Translations under genes and position numbers: made by a program
In this document: positions 1 to 7,743 of the stretch, piece after piece
Layout of the letters: each line of letters begins with the position of its first letter
Numbering within the stretch: position 1 is the first letter of the stretch
Notes under the pieces: generated by a model
Database searches by the model: none
Seen by the model: the letters and a program-made list of their open reading frames with translations, nothing else
Told to the model about the DNA's origin: nothing
From: Rhodobacterales bacterium
GTDB lineage: Bacteria > Pseudomonadota > Alphaproteobacteria > Rhodobacterales > Rhodobacteraceae
Assembly: GCA_021155205.1 (NCBI GenBank)
Contig: JAJNPS010000041.1
Coordinates: 1-17,562 of the forward strand
DNA length: 17,562 bases
Reading direction: 5' to 3'

Positions 1-200
1 ACTACAACACCGAACGCCCTCACTCGGCCCTCGCATACCAAACCCCTGCAGGCTTTGCCCTGCACCTGACCACCGCAATCGCCCGTCCCGCTGCACGCGA
101 TGAAAGTTCCGCGCGCCGGGCGATTGCTCAACCCACGCCAATAGGCGTAAATGACCACCGGGCTCCGGTCGTGGCTGGATGAAAGACCAGTGGCAGGTCA
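1..200 (+). mobile_element. Right end of an IS3-family insertion sequence
   Basis: The window opens inside an insertion sequence. It holds the last 60 codons of an IS3-type transposase and a short tail. Read inward from 200, the end is TGACCTGCCACTGGTC, which starts with the TGA usual for IS3-family termini. The end is placed at 200 because the sequence from 201 onward reads as the C-terminus of an unrelated gene (ssb). The left end lies outside the window, so neither inverted-repeat pairing nor a target duplication can be checked. It differs from the IS3-family element at 8510-9740 in both terminal sequence and protein C-terminus. Confidence 0.75.
3..182 (+). CDS. IS3-family transposase OrfB, C-terminal part (partial)
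   Basis: Only the last 59 residues are inside the window. They begin YNTERPHSALAYQTPAGFA, the typical end of the integrase core of IS3-family OrfB proteins (YN..RPH..L.Y.TP), which follows the catalytic glutamate. The catalytic D, D and E residues would lie upstream, outside the window. The remaining tail to the TGA at 180-182 is basic and low in recognisable motifs. The protein would cut and join the element's ends. Family assignment is firm; the subgroup is not, although the terminal TGACCTGCC resembles IS407-like members. Confidence 0.8.
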   Translation, partial: YNTERPHSALAYQTPAGFALHLTTAIARPAARDESSARRAIAQPTPIGVNDHRAPVVAG

Positions 201-255
201 GGCCGAGAACGAAAACCCCGAGCTGGTCGACCGCGACGACGAGATCCCGTTCTGA
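201..255 (+). pseudogene. C-terminal remnant of single-stranded DNA-binding protein, cut by the IS
   Basis: Directly after the IS end the open frame reads AENENPELVDRDDEIPF and stops at 253-255. An acidic tail ending in D-D-x-I-P-F is the signature C-terminal tip of bacterial SSB, which binds exonuclease I, RecQ, PriA and other repair partners. The frame continues upstream only through IS sequence (ATG at 151), so the OB-fold domain is missing. A hairpin overlapping the last codons looks like the original terminator. I infer a plasmid-type ssb gene truncated by the IS insertion. Only 17 residues support the call, but the DDEIPF end is distinctive. Confidence 0.7.
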
Positions 256-268
256 AAAGAACGGGGTC
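243..268 (+). terminator. Terminator-like hairpin after ssb remnant
   Basis: GATCCCGTTC (243-252) pairs with GAACGGGGTC (259-268) around a TGAAAA loop that contains the ssb stop codon. One pair is a T-G wobble. A short CCCCTTT follows, so the U-tract is weak. It probably terminated ssb transcription. Confidence 0.55.
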
Positions 269-280
269 TCCCCTTTGACA

Positions 281-298
281 CGGCGGGGAAACCCGCCG
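281..298 (+). terminator. GAAA-loop hairpin between convergent genes
   Basis: CGGCGGG (281-287) pairs perfectly with CCCGCCG (292-298) around a GAAA tetraloop. It is followed by GGTTTGGCGTTT, a broken T-rich stretch. It lies between the ssb remnant and the end of the convergent nuclease gene, so it may act as a terminator. Similar GAAA-capped hairpins follow the genes ending at 13959 and 16534. Confidence 0.45.
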
Positions 299-344
299 GG
301 TTTGGCGTTTCCCAATCGGACGCAGGAATGCCTTCGGGCTTCTG

Positions 345-857
345 TCACCAGAAGCGGCGACAGAGACCCTCCGCCATCATGACGACCGCGAGATCGCGGC
401 CATCGGACAGCCGGCAGCTGCCGATCTTGCGGTCGTAGCTGGACCGCCCGTTCAGATGGCAGGTTAGAGTCTCCCCGGAAATCAGGCTGCGCATCCGGGC
501 GGTAGCGCGCTGGCCTTCCTGCGTATCCCGTTCGGCGCAATCGAGGGAGCCGAAGCGGATGGGGACGCCCTCCACCTCGATCGTATCGCCGTCCCGGACA
601 TGACTGACTTGGCCTTCTATAGTTCGCAGGCTGGTCGCGACGACGACGGGGCCGAAGTATTCGGGGAGACGCTCCGCTGCCTCAAATATGCCGAAGCCGA
701 GAAGGCCCAGGACGACCACGCCGCCAACAAAGATCGACCCAAAGTCGGTTTCGCGGCGGTGATGATGGCGATATGTCCAGTCGGACGCGCCGGGCGCCTT
801 GGCCCGACGCTCGGCCTTCATCCGGTTCCAGTCGTCGCGCGTTGGTCGCTTCGTCAT
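345..857 (-). CDS. Membrane-anchored staphylococcal nuclease-like (thermonuclease family) protein
   Basis: A 170-residue protein with a basic N-terminus, one predicted membrane segment at about residues 40-60 (IFVGGVVVLGLLGFGIF) and a C-terminal SNase domain. Visible SNase features are DGDTIEVEG (89-97), RFGSLDCAE (101-109), matching the family's catalytic Arg and Glu with an acidic residue between, and YDRKIG, whose Arg133 matches the second catalytic arginine. The family cleaves DNA and RNA with Ca2+. The single helix suggests the nuclease domain sits on one face of the inner membrane, probably outside. I chose the ATG at 857; an in-frame ATG at 944 would add 29 low-complexity basic residues. 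The C-terminus (CRRFW) is a little short for the family. Role on the element is unknown; entry nuclease or DNA-uptake function are guesses. Confidence 0.72.
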   Translation of the reverse strand: MTKRPTRDDWNRMKAERRAKAPGASDWTYRHHHRRETDFGSIFVGGVVVLGLLGFGIFEAAERLPEYFGPVVVATSLRTIEGQVSHVRDGDTIEVEGVPIRFGSLDCAERDTQEGQRATARMRSLISGETLTCHLNGRSSYDRKIGSCRLSDGRDLAVVMMAEGLCRRFW

Positions 858-1041
858 GGGTTCAGGTCTTCTCGAAGATTTCGCCCGCCGCGGCTTGCCG
901 CCGGGTGCGATCGTAGCTCGTCCCCGACGCGAGGGCGAGGGCATGGGAGGACGGTCAGCCGCGGGGACAGAGGGCAGGGCGGTGCCTATCGAGCGACGGG
1001 AAACACCTAGCCCCTATGGCGCACGCGGCTAAGCTTCGCTG

Positions 1042-1416
1042 ATGAACCCCGCGGACAAAGAACGGATCGCCGCGAGCCTGGCCATGATGTGCGTGCGCAA
1101 TACCGGGCTGGAGGCCCTCCATGCCGGCACGGTCCCCGTCACCGAGACCGGGGACTATTCGGACGTCTTCGTGCTCGATGCCACTGGTCACAGGATTCCC
1201 TGGGCCGAGGTCTCGCATCTCGATGACGACCAGATGCGGGATCTGATGCGCGAGGTCGTCAACCGGCTCTACACCTTTCATGTCAGCTGCGACGATCCCG
1301 AGTTCCTGCAACGGGCGGATCGATGGATGACGGTCGCGGGGAAATGGGACGAGCCCGAGCTTGACCGGAAGTTTCTCGGCGCGATCAACTCCGGTTCGGG
1401 TGAACCGGGAAAGTGA
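1042..1416 (+). CDS. Small conserved-looking acidic hypothetical protein
   Basis: A 124-residue soluble protein with no signal peptide or membrane helix. It starts MNPADKERIAASLAMMCVRN and has a central stretch VSHLDDDQMRDLMREVV followed by NRLYTFHV and DEPELDRKFL, so it is probably mostly helical. I recognise the general type (small plasmid-borne proteins of alphaproteobacteria) but no function. No strong ribosome binding site precedes the ATG, and a start at the later methionines cannot be excluded. It converges on dnaE2, with 49 bases between the stop codons. An antisense reading frame of 207 residues covers it, but that one has the arginine/proline-rich composition of a shadow. Confidence 0.6.
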   Translation: MNPADKERIAASLAMMCVRNTGLEALHAGTVPVTETGDYSDVFVLDATGHRIPWAEVSHLDDDQMRDLMREVVNRLYTFHVSCDDPEFLQRADRWMTVAGKWDEPELDRKFLGAINSGSGEPGK

Positions 1417-1465
1417 TGCGGTCGCTCCGGCGCGGCCTTGTCGAAACCATCTCACTTTCATAGGG

Positions 1466-4400
1466 TTAGTGGAAATCGCGGCTGGGAAACAGCTTTTTGG
1501 CCTGTTCACGCGGATGGTGGGCGGTGGACCTGATGCTGCCCCCGGCAGGTCGCTTCGTTTCGTCCGCGCGACCATCATTCGCGTCGATGATCACCGGGCG
1601 GCCGAGTGTGGCCAGCAGGTTCGACACATCCTCGACCCGCTCTGCGATCAGATGGATGACCGGGCCGTCGCGTTCGATCCAGCCTGTCACCTGGACCAGC
1701 CGCCCGGCGATCACTGCCTTGCGGAAGGTCTCGTAGGTCTTCTTCCACACCACGACATTCGCGGTGCCGGTCTCATCTTCCAGCGTCAGGAAGATCACGC
1801 CCGAAGCCGTGCCAGGGCGCTGGCGGGTGATGACGAGGCCGGTGACGGTAATGCGGCCCTTGGCTTGGGCCAGCCGGTCATGCGGCAGGCTTTCCGGCAG
1901 GCGTGGGCGCAGCAGTTCCATCGGGTGCGCCCTCAGGCTGAGACGCAGCGAGAGGTAATCCTCGATCACCTCCTGGCCCAAGGTCATCTGTGGCAGCGTG
2001 ACGGAGGGCTCATTGCCGCCTTCACCATCTGGACCGAAGAGGGGCAGTGGGGCAGGAGCTTTCAGCGCCTTGGCGGCCCAGAGCGCATCGCGACGGGTGA
2101 GGCCAAGGGCGGCGAAAGCATCGGCCTCGGCCAAGCGTTCCAGCGTGTCAGGGTGAACGCCTGCCCGGCGCCAGAGGCTTTCGACATCGGGATAGCCGTT
2201 GCCCCGGGTGGCTGCGATCCAGGAGGCATCCTCTTCGCGCATCCCCTTGATCTGTCGAAACCCCAGCCGCAGCGCCAGTCCCCCATCGGAGCGCGGTTCC
2301 AGCGTGCAATCCCAGAGCGAATGGTTGACGGAGACCCCTCGCACTTCGACGCCATGGTCGCGGGCATCGCGCACCAGTTGGGCGGGGGCATAGAACCCCA
2401 TCGGCTGGCTATTCAGCAGCGCGCAGGTGAAGATCGCCTGATGATGGCACTTCAGCCAGGCGGAGATATAGACCAGCCGGGCGAAGCTGGCGGCATGGGA
2501 TTCCGGAAAGCCATAGCTGCCGAAGCCTTCGATCTGGGCGAAACAGCGCGCCGCGAAGTCTGCATCATAGCCGCGGGCCAGCATCCCGGAGACGAAGCGG
2601 TCGCGGAACGACCCGATGGTGCCCATGCGCTTGAAGGTGGCGAGGCTACGGCGCAGCCGGTCGGCCTCGGATGGGGTGAAACCCGCCGCGACGACGGCAA
2701 TCTGCATTGCCTGCTCCTGAAACAGCGGCACGCCATAGGTGCGGCCTAGCACCTCCATCATCGCGGGGCCGAGATCTTCGACGGCTTCCTTGCCCTGACG
2801 GCGGTTGATGAAGGGGTGCACCATGCCGCCCTGGATCGGGCCGGGTCGGACGATGGCGACTTCGCAGACCAAATCATAAAATTCACGCGGCCGCATGCGG
2901 GGCAGGAAGTTCAACTGCGCGCGGCTTTCCACCTGGAAGACGCCAATTGCATCTGCCCGACAGAGCATGTCGTAGATCGGCGGATCTTCGGGCGGGACAT
3001 TGGCAAGGGTCAGTTGCTGTCCGCGATGGTCGGCCAGAAGACCAAAAGCCTTGCGGATGCAGGTCAGCATACCCAGCGCGAGAATGTCGACCTTCAGCAA
3101 TCCCAGAGCATCAATGTCGTCCTTGTCCCATTCGATGATGGTTCGATCGTCCATCGCGGCATTCTCTATGGGGCAAAGCTCGTCCAGCCGCCCTCTGGTA
3201 ATGACGAATCCGCCGACATGCTGGCTGAGGTGGCGCGGGAAGCCGATGATTTCACCGATCAGCTGTACGGCCAGTTGCACCCGCCGGTCCTCGATGGAGA
3301 GGCCCGCATCGCGCAAGCGATCCGCGCCGGGGGCGGCAGAAGACCAGCCCCAGATCTGGCCCGATAGCCGAGCGATCACGTCCTGGCTCAGCCCCATCAC
3401 CTTGCCGACATCACGGATGGCGGCGCGGCTGCGGAAATGGATCACCGTCGCGGTCAACCCCGCACGCTCGCGATCGTAACGCTCATAGATCCATTGGATC
3501 ACCTCTTCGCGGCGCTCATGTTCGAAATCGACATCGATGTCCGGCGGCTCGCCACGTTCCTTGGAGATGAACCGCTCGAAGATCAGGGTGATGCTTTCCG
3601 GGGGCACTTCGGTGATGCCGAGGAGATAGCATACGACCGAATTCGCCGCCGAGCCGCGCCCCTGGCACAGGATACCTTTTGATCGGGCAAACTGGACGAT
3701 GTCATGCACGGTCAGGAAGTAGGGCGCGTAGTCCACCTCGCGAATCAGGGTCAGTTCCTTTTCGACGCGGTGGTGTATCTTTGGCGGCGGACCTGCGGGA
3801 TAGCGCCACTGCAGCCCGGCGCGGGCGAGGCGTTCCAGCCGGTCTTGCGCCGGCTCATTATCCTGCGCCTCGTCGGGGTATTGGTAGCGCAGATCGCTCA
3901 GGCGGAAGGCGCAGCGGTCAGCAATCTCCAGAGTGCGGCGCAGGGCGGCGGGGTGACGGTGGAACAGCCGCGCCATCTCACCCCCCGATTTCAGGCGGCG
4001 CTCGCCATTGGCAAGGCGGTGTTCGCCGATATTGTCGATAGTGCAGCCAAGGCGCAGGCAGGTCAGGACATCGGCCAGCGGGCGCCGGGCGGCGCGGTGC
4101 ATCAGCACATCGCCCACCGCGACCATGGGCAAGTTTGCACCTTGGGCCAGCACGGCCAGTTGGTCGAGGCGGGCTTGATCGCGGCCGTCATAGCAAGGGG
4201 TAGCCCCAAGGAAGCATTGGCCGGGGAATTTGCGAGCGACGCCCAGCAGATCGCTGCGGGCGACCTTCGGTCTGGCATCCTCCAGCGGATCGGGGGGCAG
4301 GGCGATCAGGATCATGCCGTGCCCCCATTCTGTCAGATCGGCGCGTTGCAGGTGGCACTCGCCCTTCGGTGCGCGGCACTTGCCCAGAGACAGCAGGCGC

Positions 4401-4837
4401 GTCAGCCGTGACCAGGCGGCCAGATCGGTGGGCAGGGCCAGCCATTCCACCGTGCTGTCCGTCAGCGCCAACCGCGCGCCTGCGATCAGTTTCGGCAGGG
4501 GCGCTTCGCTGTGGGTCGGGGCAGAGGTCGCGCCGGTGAAATGCGGCACGGTCTGGCGGCTGGAGTGATCTGTCACGCGCCGCGACCGGATGGTCGGGCC
4601 ATCCTGCGCAGCCTCACGTGTTGCCCGCGCCTCGTCGCGCAGCCGGGCCAGTTCCTTCAGCGCCGAATAGGCCCGCACCACGCCCGCCACCGAATTGCGG
4701 TCAGTGAGGGCGATGGCGGCAAGACCCAGTTCCGCTGCCCTCGTGACCAGTTCCTCGGGATGTGATGCCCCATGCAGAAAGGTGAAATTGCTGGTGATGC
4801 AGAGTTCGGCATAGGGCTGGAAGCGGGCGGAAGTCAT
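1466..4837 (-). CDS. Error-prone DNA polymerase DnaE2 (ImuC)
   Basis: A 1123-residue C-family polymerase alpha-subunit paralogue, the catalytic member of the ImuA-ImuB-DnaE2 mutasome that copies past DNA damage in SOS-induced cells. An N-terminal PHP domain begins YAELCITSNFTFLHGASHP. The palm motif PDIDVDF lies near residues 432-438, and the third catalytic aspartate is probably in LLKVDILALGML. A C-terminal OB-fold contains ITVTGLVITRQRPG, and the protein ends in the PSRDFH tail common in this family. Length fits DnaE2. The ATG at 4837 is chosen because it overlaps the imuB stop (ATGA), is preceded by AGGGGGAG inside imuB, and starts the conserved PHP region; an upstream in-frame start at 4912 would add 25 unrelated residues. 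It is the last gene of the SRAP-imuA-imuB-dnaE2 operon. Confidence 0.95.
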   Translation of the reverse strand: MTSARFQPYAELCITSNFTFLHGASHPEELVTRAAELGLAAIALTDRNSVAGVVRAYSALKELARLRDEARATREAAQDGPTIRSRRVTDHSSRQTVPHFTGATSAPTHSEAPLPKLIAGARLALTDSTVEWLALPTDLAAWSRLTRLLSLGKCRAPKGECHLQRADLTEWGHGMILIALPPDPLEDARPKVARSDLLGVARKFPGQCFLGATPCYDGRDQARLDQLAVLAQGANLPMVAVGDVLMHRAARRPLADVLTCLRLGCTIDNIGEHRLANGERRLKSGGEMARLFHRHPAALRRTLEIADRCAFRLSDLRYQYPDEAQDNEPAQDRLERLARAGLQWRYPAGPPPKIHHRVEKELTLIREVDYAPYFLTVHDIVQFARSKGILCQGRGSAANSVVCYLLGITEVPPESITLIFERFISKERGEPPDIDVDFEHERREEVIQWIYERYDRERAGLTATVIHFRSRAAIRDVGKVMGLSQDVIARLSGQIWGWSSAAPGADRLRDAGLSIEDRRVQLAVQLIGEIIGFPRHLSQHVGGFVITRGRLDELCPIENAAMDDRTIIEWDKDDIDALGLLKVDILALGMLTCIRKAFGLLADHRGQQLTLANVPPEDPPIYDMLCRADAIGVFQVESRAQLNFLPRMRPREFYDLVCEVAIVRPGPIQGGMVHPFINRRQGKEAVEDLGPAMMEVLGRTYGVPLFQEQAMQIAVVAAGFTPSEADRLRRSLATFKRMGTIGSFRDRFVSGMLARGYDADFAARCFAQIEGFGSYGFPESHAASFARLVYISAWLKCHHQAIFTCALLNSQPMGFYAPAQLVRDARDHGVEVRGVSVNHSLWDCTLEPRSDGGLALRLGFRQIKGMREEDASWIAATRGNGYPDVESLWRRAGVHPDTLERLAEADAFAALGLTRRDALWAAKALKAPAPLPLFGPDGEGGNEPSVTLPQMTLGQEVIEDYLSLRLSLRAHPMELLRPRLPESLPHDRLAQAKGRITVTGLVITRQRPGTASGVIFLTLEDETGTANVVVWKKTYETFRKAVIAGRLVQVTGWIERDGPVIHLIAERVEDVSNLLATLGRPVIIDANDGRADETKRPAGGSIRSTAHHPREQAKKLFPSRDFH

Positions 4838-6357
4838 GCGAACTCCCCCTGAACGTACCAGTTTTGCGCCCCTGCGGACGCGGGCCAACTTGCATCCTGC
4901 GGGCCATTCCACCCCTGCGCTTGTGGGGTCACGAACAGCCAGAGGCGCGGACCTTCCTGCGTCTCGATCCGCCAGTAATCGCGCAGACCAGACCGCCAGG
5001 CGGGATCGTCAAACCACCACTCGGGGGTGATCCGCTCCGGCCCCGTCGCGTGCAGCGTGGTGAAGCGCATGCGTCGCCAGCGGAAGCTGGCAGGCGGTGT
5101 GCCGGAGGCGGCTGTCACCGGCTCTGGCGGGAACAGCGTGATCGGCCGCGCTACGCCAGCGCGATGCGGGATTGGCTCGGCTGTCGAATAGGCCGCTGGG
5201 GCAAGCAGGAAACTGCGTTCCGGGATCAGGCTGGTCGCGGGCAGGAGCCGCAGCACCCGGTCAAAGCCGATCCGGTTGCCGACCGAAGACAGCAGGTCCG
5301 CCAGCGCGTCGTCGTGCCGGATCGCCGGGCCACTACCGATCTGTTCCGGCGCAAGGGCCTCGGTGACCGGGGCCGTCAGTCGCAGCGCGTCGATGCCGAA
5401 GCCGGAATCCACCTCGTCCACACCCTTGGCAAACAGCGCGGCAATGCGAACAGGATCCCGCATCGGGCGTGCAAGGCCGATCTCGACCTGCTCCGTGCCG
5501 CGGTCCACCCGCCGCAGCTCCAGCCGCACCCGCCGCGCGCCCATCCGATGCTGGGCAAGTTTGGCACAAAGCCGGTCCAGCAGATGCGCGAGGCCCGCCA
5601 TCACATCCTCTTGCTTGCCGATCGGCTCCGGCAGCGTCATCCGCACCCCGAAATGCGGCGCGTCCGGTTCCGCCGCCACCGGCTCGGCTTGCACACCCAG
5701 CGCCTGATCCAGCCGCAGCACCAGCCCCGGTCCGAACCGCCTCGCCAGCGGTGCGCGCGGCAAGTGGACCAGATCGGAAATGCGCCCAAGGCCCACCCGA
5801 GCCAAGGCCTCGGCCGTATCGTGGTCAACCCGGAGCGCCGTCACCGGCAGATGTCCAATGCCCTCGGCCAAACGCCCATCGGCAACGATGCCGCCGCCAT
5901 GGCGGGCCAGCCCATGGGCCGCCCCGCGCGTTCCGGCAATGGCACTCGCGGCATGCAGGCCCGACCGTTCCAGCCGGGCTTGCAGATCGTCGCGCAGGTC
6001 GGATTCTCCGCCGAAGAGATGCGGCACGCCGGAAATATCGGCCATCAGCCCGTCGACGCCATCGGTCGCCACCATCGGGGCGTAGCGTCCTGCCCAACGG
6101 CACAGGCTCGCAAGCGCGGCAGCCTCGCGGGCCAGATCGGCCGGGCGCGTGGCGAGATCGGGACAAATGGCGCGGGCATCGGCCAGCGCCATGCCGCGCG
6201 TGAGGCCCCGGGCCGAGGCTGCCGTGTTCAGGCAATGCAGGTGATCGGCATTGCCCGACCGATGGGTCAGGGCAAGGGGGCCCTCAAGGGGCCGTGTCCG
6301 CAGGCTCGTGTCGCTGGCGAGCCTCGGAAACCATATGGACAGCAGCCGACGTGCCAT
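4834..6357 (-). CDS. ImuB, Y-family polymerase-like mutasome protein
   Basis: A 507-residue protein starting MARRLLSIWFPRLASD, typical of ImuB. ImuB resembles Y-family polymerases but generally lacks their catalytic acidic residues. It acts as the hub that links DnaE2 and ImuA to the beta clamp. The palm/fingers-like region runs through VDGLMADISGVPHLFGGE, followed by helix-hairpin-helix-type sequence around ALARVGLGRISDLVHLPRA and a long C-terminal region. The gene overlaps the 3' end of imuA by 74 bases and dnaE2 by 4 bases, so translation is probably coupled. The family is clear; loss of catalysis is family knowledge rather than something I tested here. Confidence 0.93.
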   Translation of the reverse strand: MARRLLSIWFPRLASDTSLRTRPLEGPLALTHRSGNADHLHCLNTAASARGLTRGMALADARAICPDLATRPADLAREAAALASLCRWAGRYAPMVATDGVDGLMADISGVPHLFGGESDLRDDLQARLERSGLHAASAIAGTRGAAHGLARHGGGIVADGRLAEGIGHLPVTALRVDHDTAEALARVGLGRISDLVHLPRAPLARRFGPGLVLRLDQALGVQAEPVAAEPDAPHFGVRMTLPEPIGKQEDVMAGLAHLLDRLCAKLAQHRMGARRVRLELRRVDRGTEQVEIGLARPMRDPVRIAALFAKGVDEVDSGFGIDALRLTAPVTEALAPEQIGSGPAIRHDDALADLLSSVGNRIGFDRVLRLLPATSLIPERSFLLAPAAYSTAEPIPHRAGVARPITLFPPEPVTAASGTPPASFRWRRMRFTTLHATGPERITPEWWFDDPAWRSGLRDYWRIETQEGPRLWLFVTPQAQGWNGPQDASWPASAGAQNWYVQGEFA

Positions 6358-6871
6358 TCCAGTTCAAGGTCCAGCTCTCTAGTGTTCCCTTTTTGTTCTT
6401 ACTAAGGGACCAGCGATGCAGAGTCGAGTCCGGGGAAGGGCTGAGCTGCGGTTCGCAGTTCCAGCGGGTCTCGGTCGCATTGCTGCCCGCATCCTCCCGG
6501 ATCAGCATCAGGCCGGTGGTGCACCCGGCCTCGGCGGCCAGTTGCAGCCGGCGCCCTGCGGTGAGCGACAGGGGCTTTTCCGGTTCGGCGATGACCAGGC
6601 CGACCGGCGCTGCGCGCAAAGCCTCTTCCACGCACCAGAGCAGATCGGTTTCGCCGGAGGGACGGAACAGGTGCAGCCGCTCGCCCACGCCACGCGGCAA
6701 CCCGCGCAGCATGGGCAGTTCGGGGATATAGGCGGGTGCGATCCAGACCAGCGGTCCGGGATGCCGCACCGCCTGAAACAGCGCAAAGGCCCGGCGGCCG
6801 CGCCCCTCGGCCTCGTGCACGCGCCGCGCGCGCAAGTCGAAAGGGTCGATGGGGGCAGGTTCAGGCCGCAT
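6284..6871 (-). CDS. ImuA, RecA/SulA-like mutasome accessory protein
   Basis: A 195-residue protein between the SRAP gene and imuB. The sequence HPGPLVWIAPAYIPELPMLRG, the stretch LHLFRPSGETDLLWCVEEAL and the segment VGLVIAEPEKPLSLTAGRRLQLAAE match the RecA-like core of ImuA, which supports ImuB and DnaE2 in damage-induced mutagenesis. No full Walker A motif is visible, which is common in short ImuA forms. GGAAGGGG precedes the ATG by about 9 bases. It overlaps the SRAP gene by 11 bases and imuB by 74, an unusually long overlap whose last 24 codons are low in recognisable motifs. It is slightly short for the family. Confidence 0.85.
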   Translation of the reverse strand: MRPEPAPIDPFDLRARRVHEAEGRGRRAFALFQAVRHPGPLVWIAPAYIPELPMLRGLPRGVGERLHLFRPSGETDLLWCVEEALRAAPVGLVIAEPEKPLSLTAGRRLQLAAEAGCTTGLMLIREDAGSNATETRWNCEPQLSPSPDSTLHRWSLSKNKKGTLESWTLNWNGTSAAVHMVSEARQRHEPADTAP

Positions 6872-7541
6872 CTTCCCGCACCCCTTCCGCTACGATCTGC
6901 AGCAGTCCGTCCGCCACGGGGCGTTGAAGCCGCAGCGCTTCGGTCGCAGGCGCGATCAGCCACAGTCGCCATTCCTCGGGCTTGGTCAGAATGACCGGCA
7001 TGGCCTTGGGGTGGACCGGGGCCACCTCGCGGTTGGGCGGACAGGTCAGAAAGCCGAAGAGGTCTGCCGTGACCTCACCTTCCTTCAGCTTGCGCACCGA
7101 TGTCCATTCGGTGCGGATGCCTGCGAAGAAGGCCAAGGGACGATCCTCGCCAAGCGCGAACCAGACCGGATGGTTGCGCGGCGCGCCGGGACGGCTGTCG
7201 ATCTCGGAAAAGCTGGTGAAGGGCACGAGGCAGCGGTGTTCCACCCCAAGCCATCGCTTCCAATGCGGGGAGGCCACATTGCGGATGTTGGTGACGCCGG
7301 GGTCGGTGCGCTTGCCTGCCAGAAACACCTGCGGCGTTGGCATGCCCCAGCGCGCCTTGGTCAGTTGCCAACCTCCCTGCAGCCTGTGCCGGATGATCGG
7401 CGCGGGATAGTCGGGGAAGATCCCCGCCATCGGCGGCAGGTTGCCAGTATCGTCGATCAGCTCCTCATCCTCTTCCACCATGTCGTCAAAGACATGCCGC
7501 ATCGCATCCTGGCTCTTGGTCTGGGAGTAGAGGTTGCACAT
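6861..7541 (-). CDS. SOS response-associated peptidase (SRAP/YedK/HMCES family)
   Basis: A 226-residue protein starting MCNLYSQ. Cysteine 2 is the family's active residue: after methionine removal it forms a thiazolidine crosslink with abasic sites in single-stranded DNA and shields them from cleavage. Other family motifs are RCLVPFTSFSEI, whose Glu matches the conserved active-site acid, and HPKAMPVIL, which carries the conserved His. An in-frame start at 7628 would bury Cys2 behind 29 extra residues, so the ATG at 7541 is preferred, though no strong Shine-Dalgarno is seen. It is the first gene of the imuA-imuB-dnaE2 operon, with a LexA box 38 bases upstream of the ATG. Abasic-site protection and translesion synthesis are thus co-induced. 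Confidence 0.92.
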   Translation of the reverse strand: MCNLYSQTKSQDAMRHVFDDMVEEDEELIDDTGNLPPMAGIFPDYPAPIIRHRLQGGWQLTKARWGMPTPQVFLAGKRTDPGVTNIRNVASPHWKRWLGVEHRCLVPFTSFSEIDSRPGAPRNHPVWFALGEDRPLAFFAGIRTEWTSVRKLKEGEVTADLFGFLTCPPNREVAPVHPKAMPVILTKPEEWRLWLIAPATEALRLQRPVADGLLQIVAEGVREDAA

Positions 7542-7579
7542 GGGCGGGCTGCGGATTCGGTTCGACGAGCGATAACCCG

Positions 7580-7594
7580 GAACATTGCCAGAAC
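7580..7594 (-). promoter_or_regulatory. LexA box of the SRAP-imuA-imuB-dnaE2 operon
   Basis: On the minus strand this reads GTTC-TGGCAAT-GTTC, an exact match to the direct-repeat LexA site GTTC-N7-GTTC of alphaproteobacteria. It ends 38 bases before the SRAP start codon, a normal operator distance, and the downstream genes are classic SOS genes. Binding itself is inferred. Confidence 0.88.
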
Positions 7595-7701
7595 GTTGAT
7601 CGCGAGGAAAGTGGTCTCGACAGCCCACTCGCGTCTGACTCTCCAGCTGGTGCGATGGGAAGACGCGTCGGCCGAACGCGGACCTTTCAGAATCGCGGGA
7701 T

Positions 7702-7716
7702 GTTCTGTATATGTTC
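7702..7716 (+). promoter_or_regulatory. Second LexA box, facing a small plus-strand gene
   Basis: On the plus strand this reads GTTC-TGTATAT-GTTC, again an exact GTTC-N7-GTTC match. It ends 27 bases before the ATG at 7744. The two boxes are about 107 bases apart and are each placed next to a divergent gene. Two exact 8-base matches in one intergenic region are unlikely by chance. Confidence 0.8.
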
Positions 7717-7743
7717 TATGGGTTTGACGATGGAGTGCGGCAG

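Noticed and set aside
955..1578. Minus-strand open frame of 207 codons opposite the 1042-1416 gene
   Set aside because: It runs into the 3' end of dnaE2 and has no motifs; the plus-strand frame looks more protein-like.
1361..2749. Plus-strand open frame of 462 codons
   Set aside because: It lies antisense to dnaE2, has no family motifs and its composition is that of a GC-rich shadow frame.
4864..6405. Plus-strand open frame of 513 codons
   Set aside because: Antisense to imuB; Arg/Gln/Pro-rich without recognisable domains.
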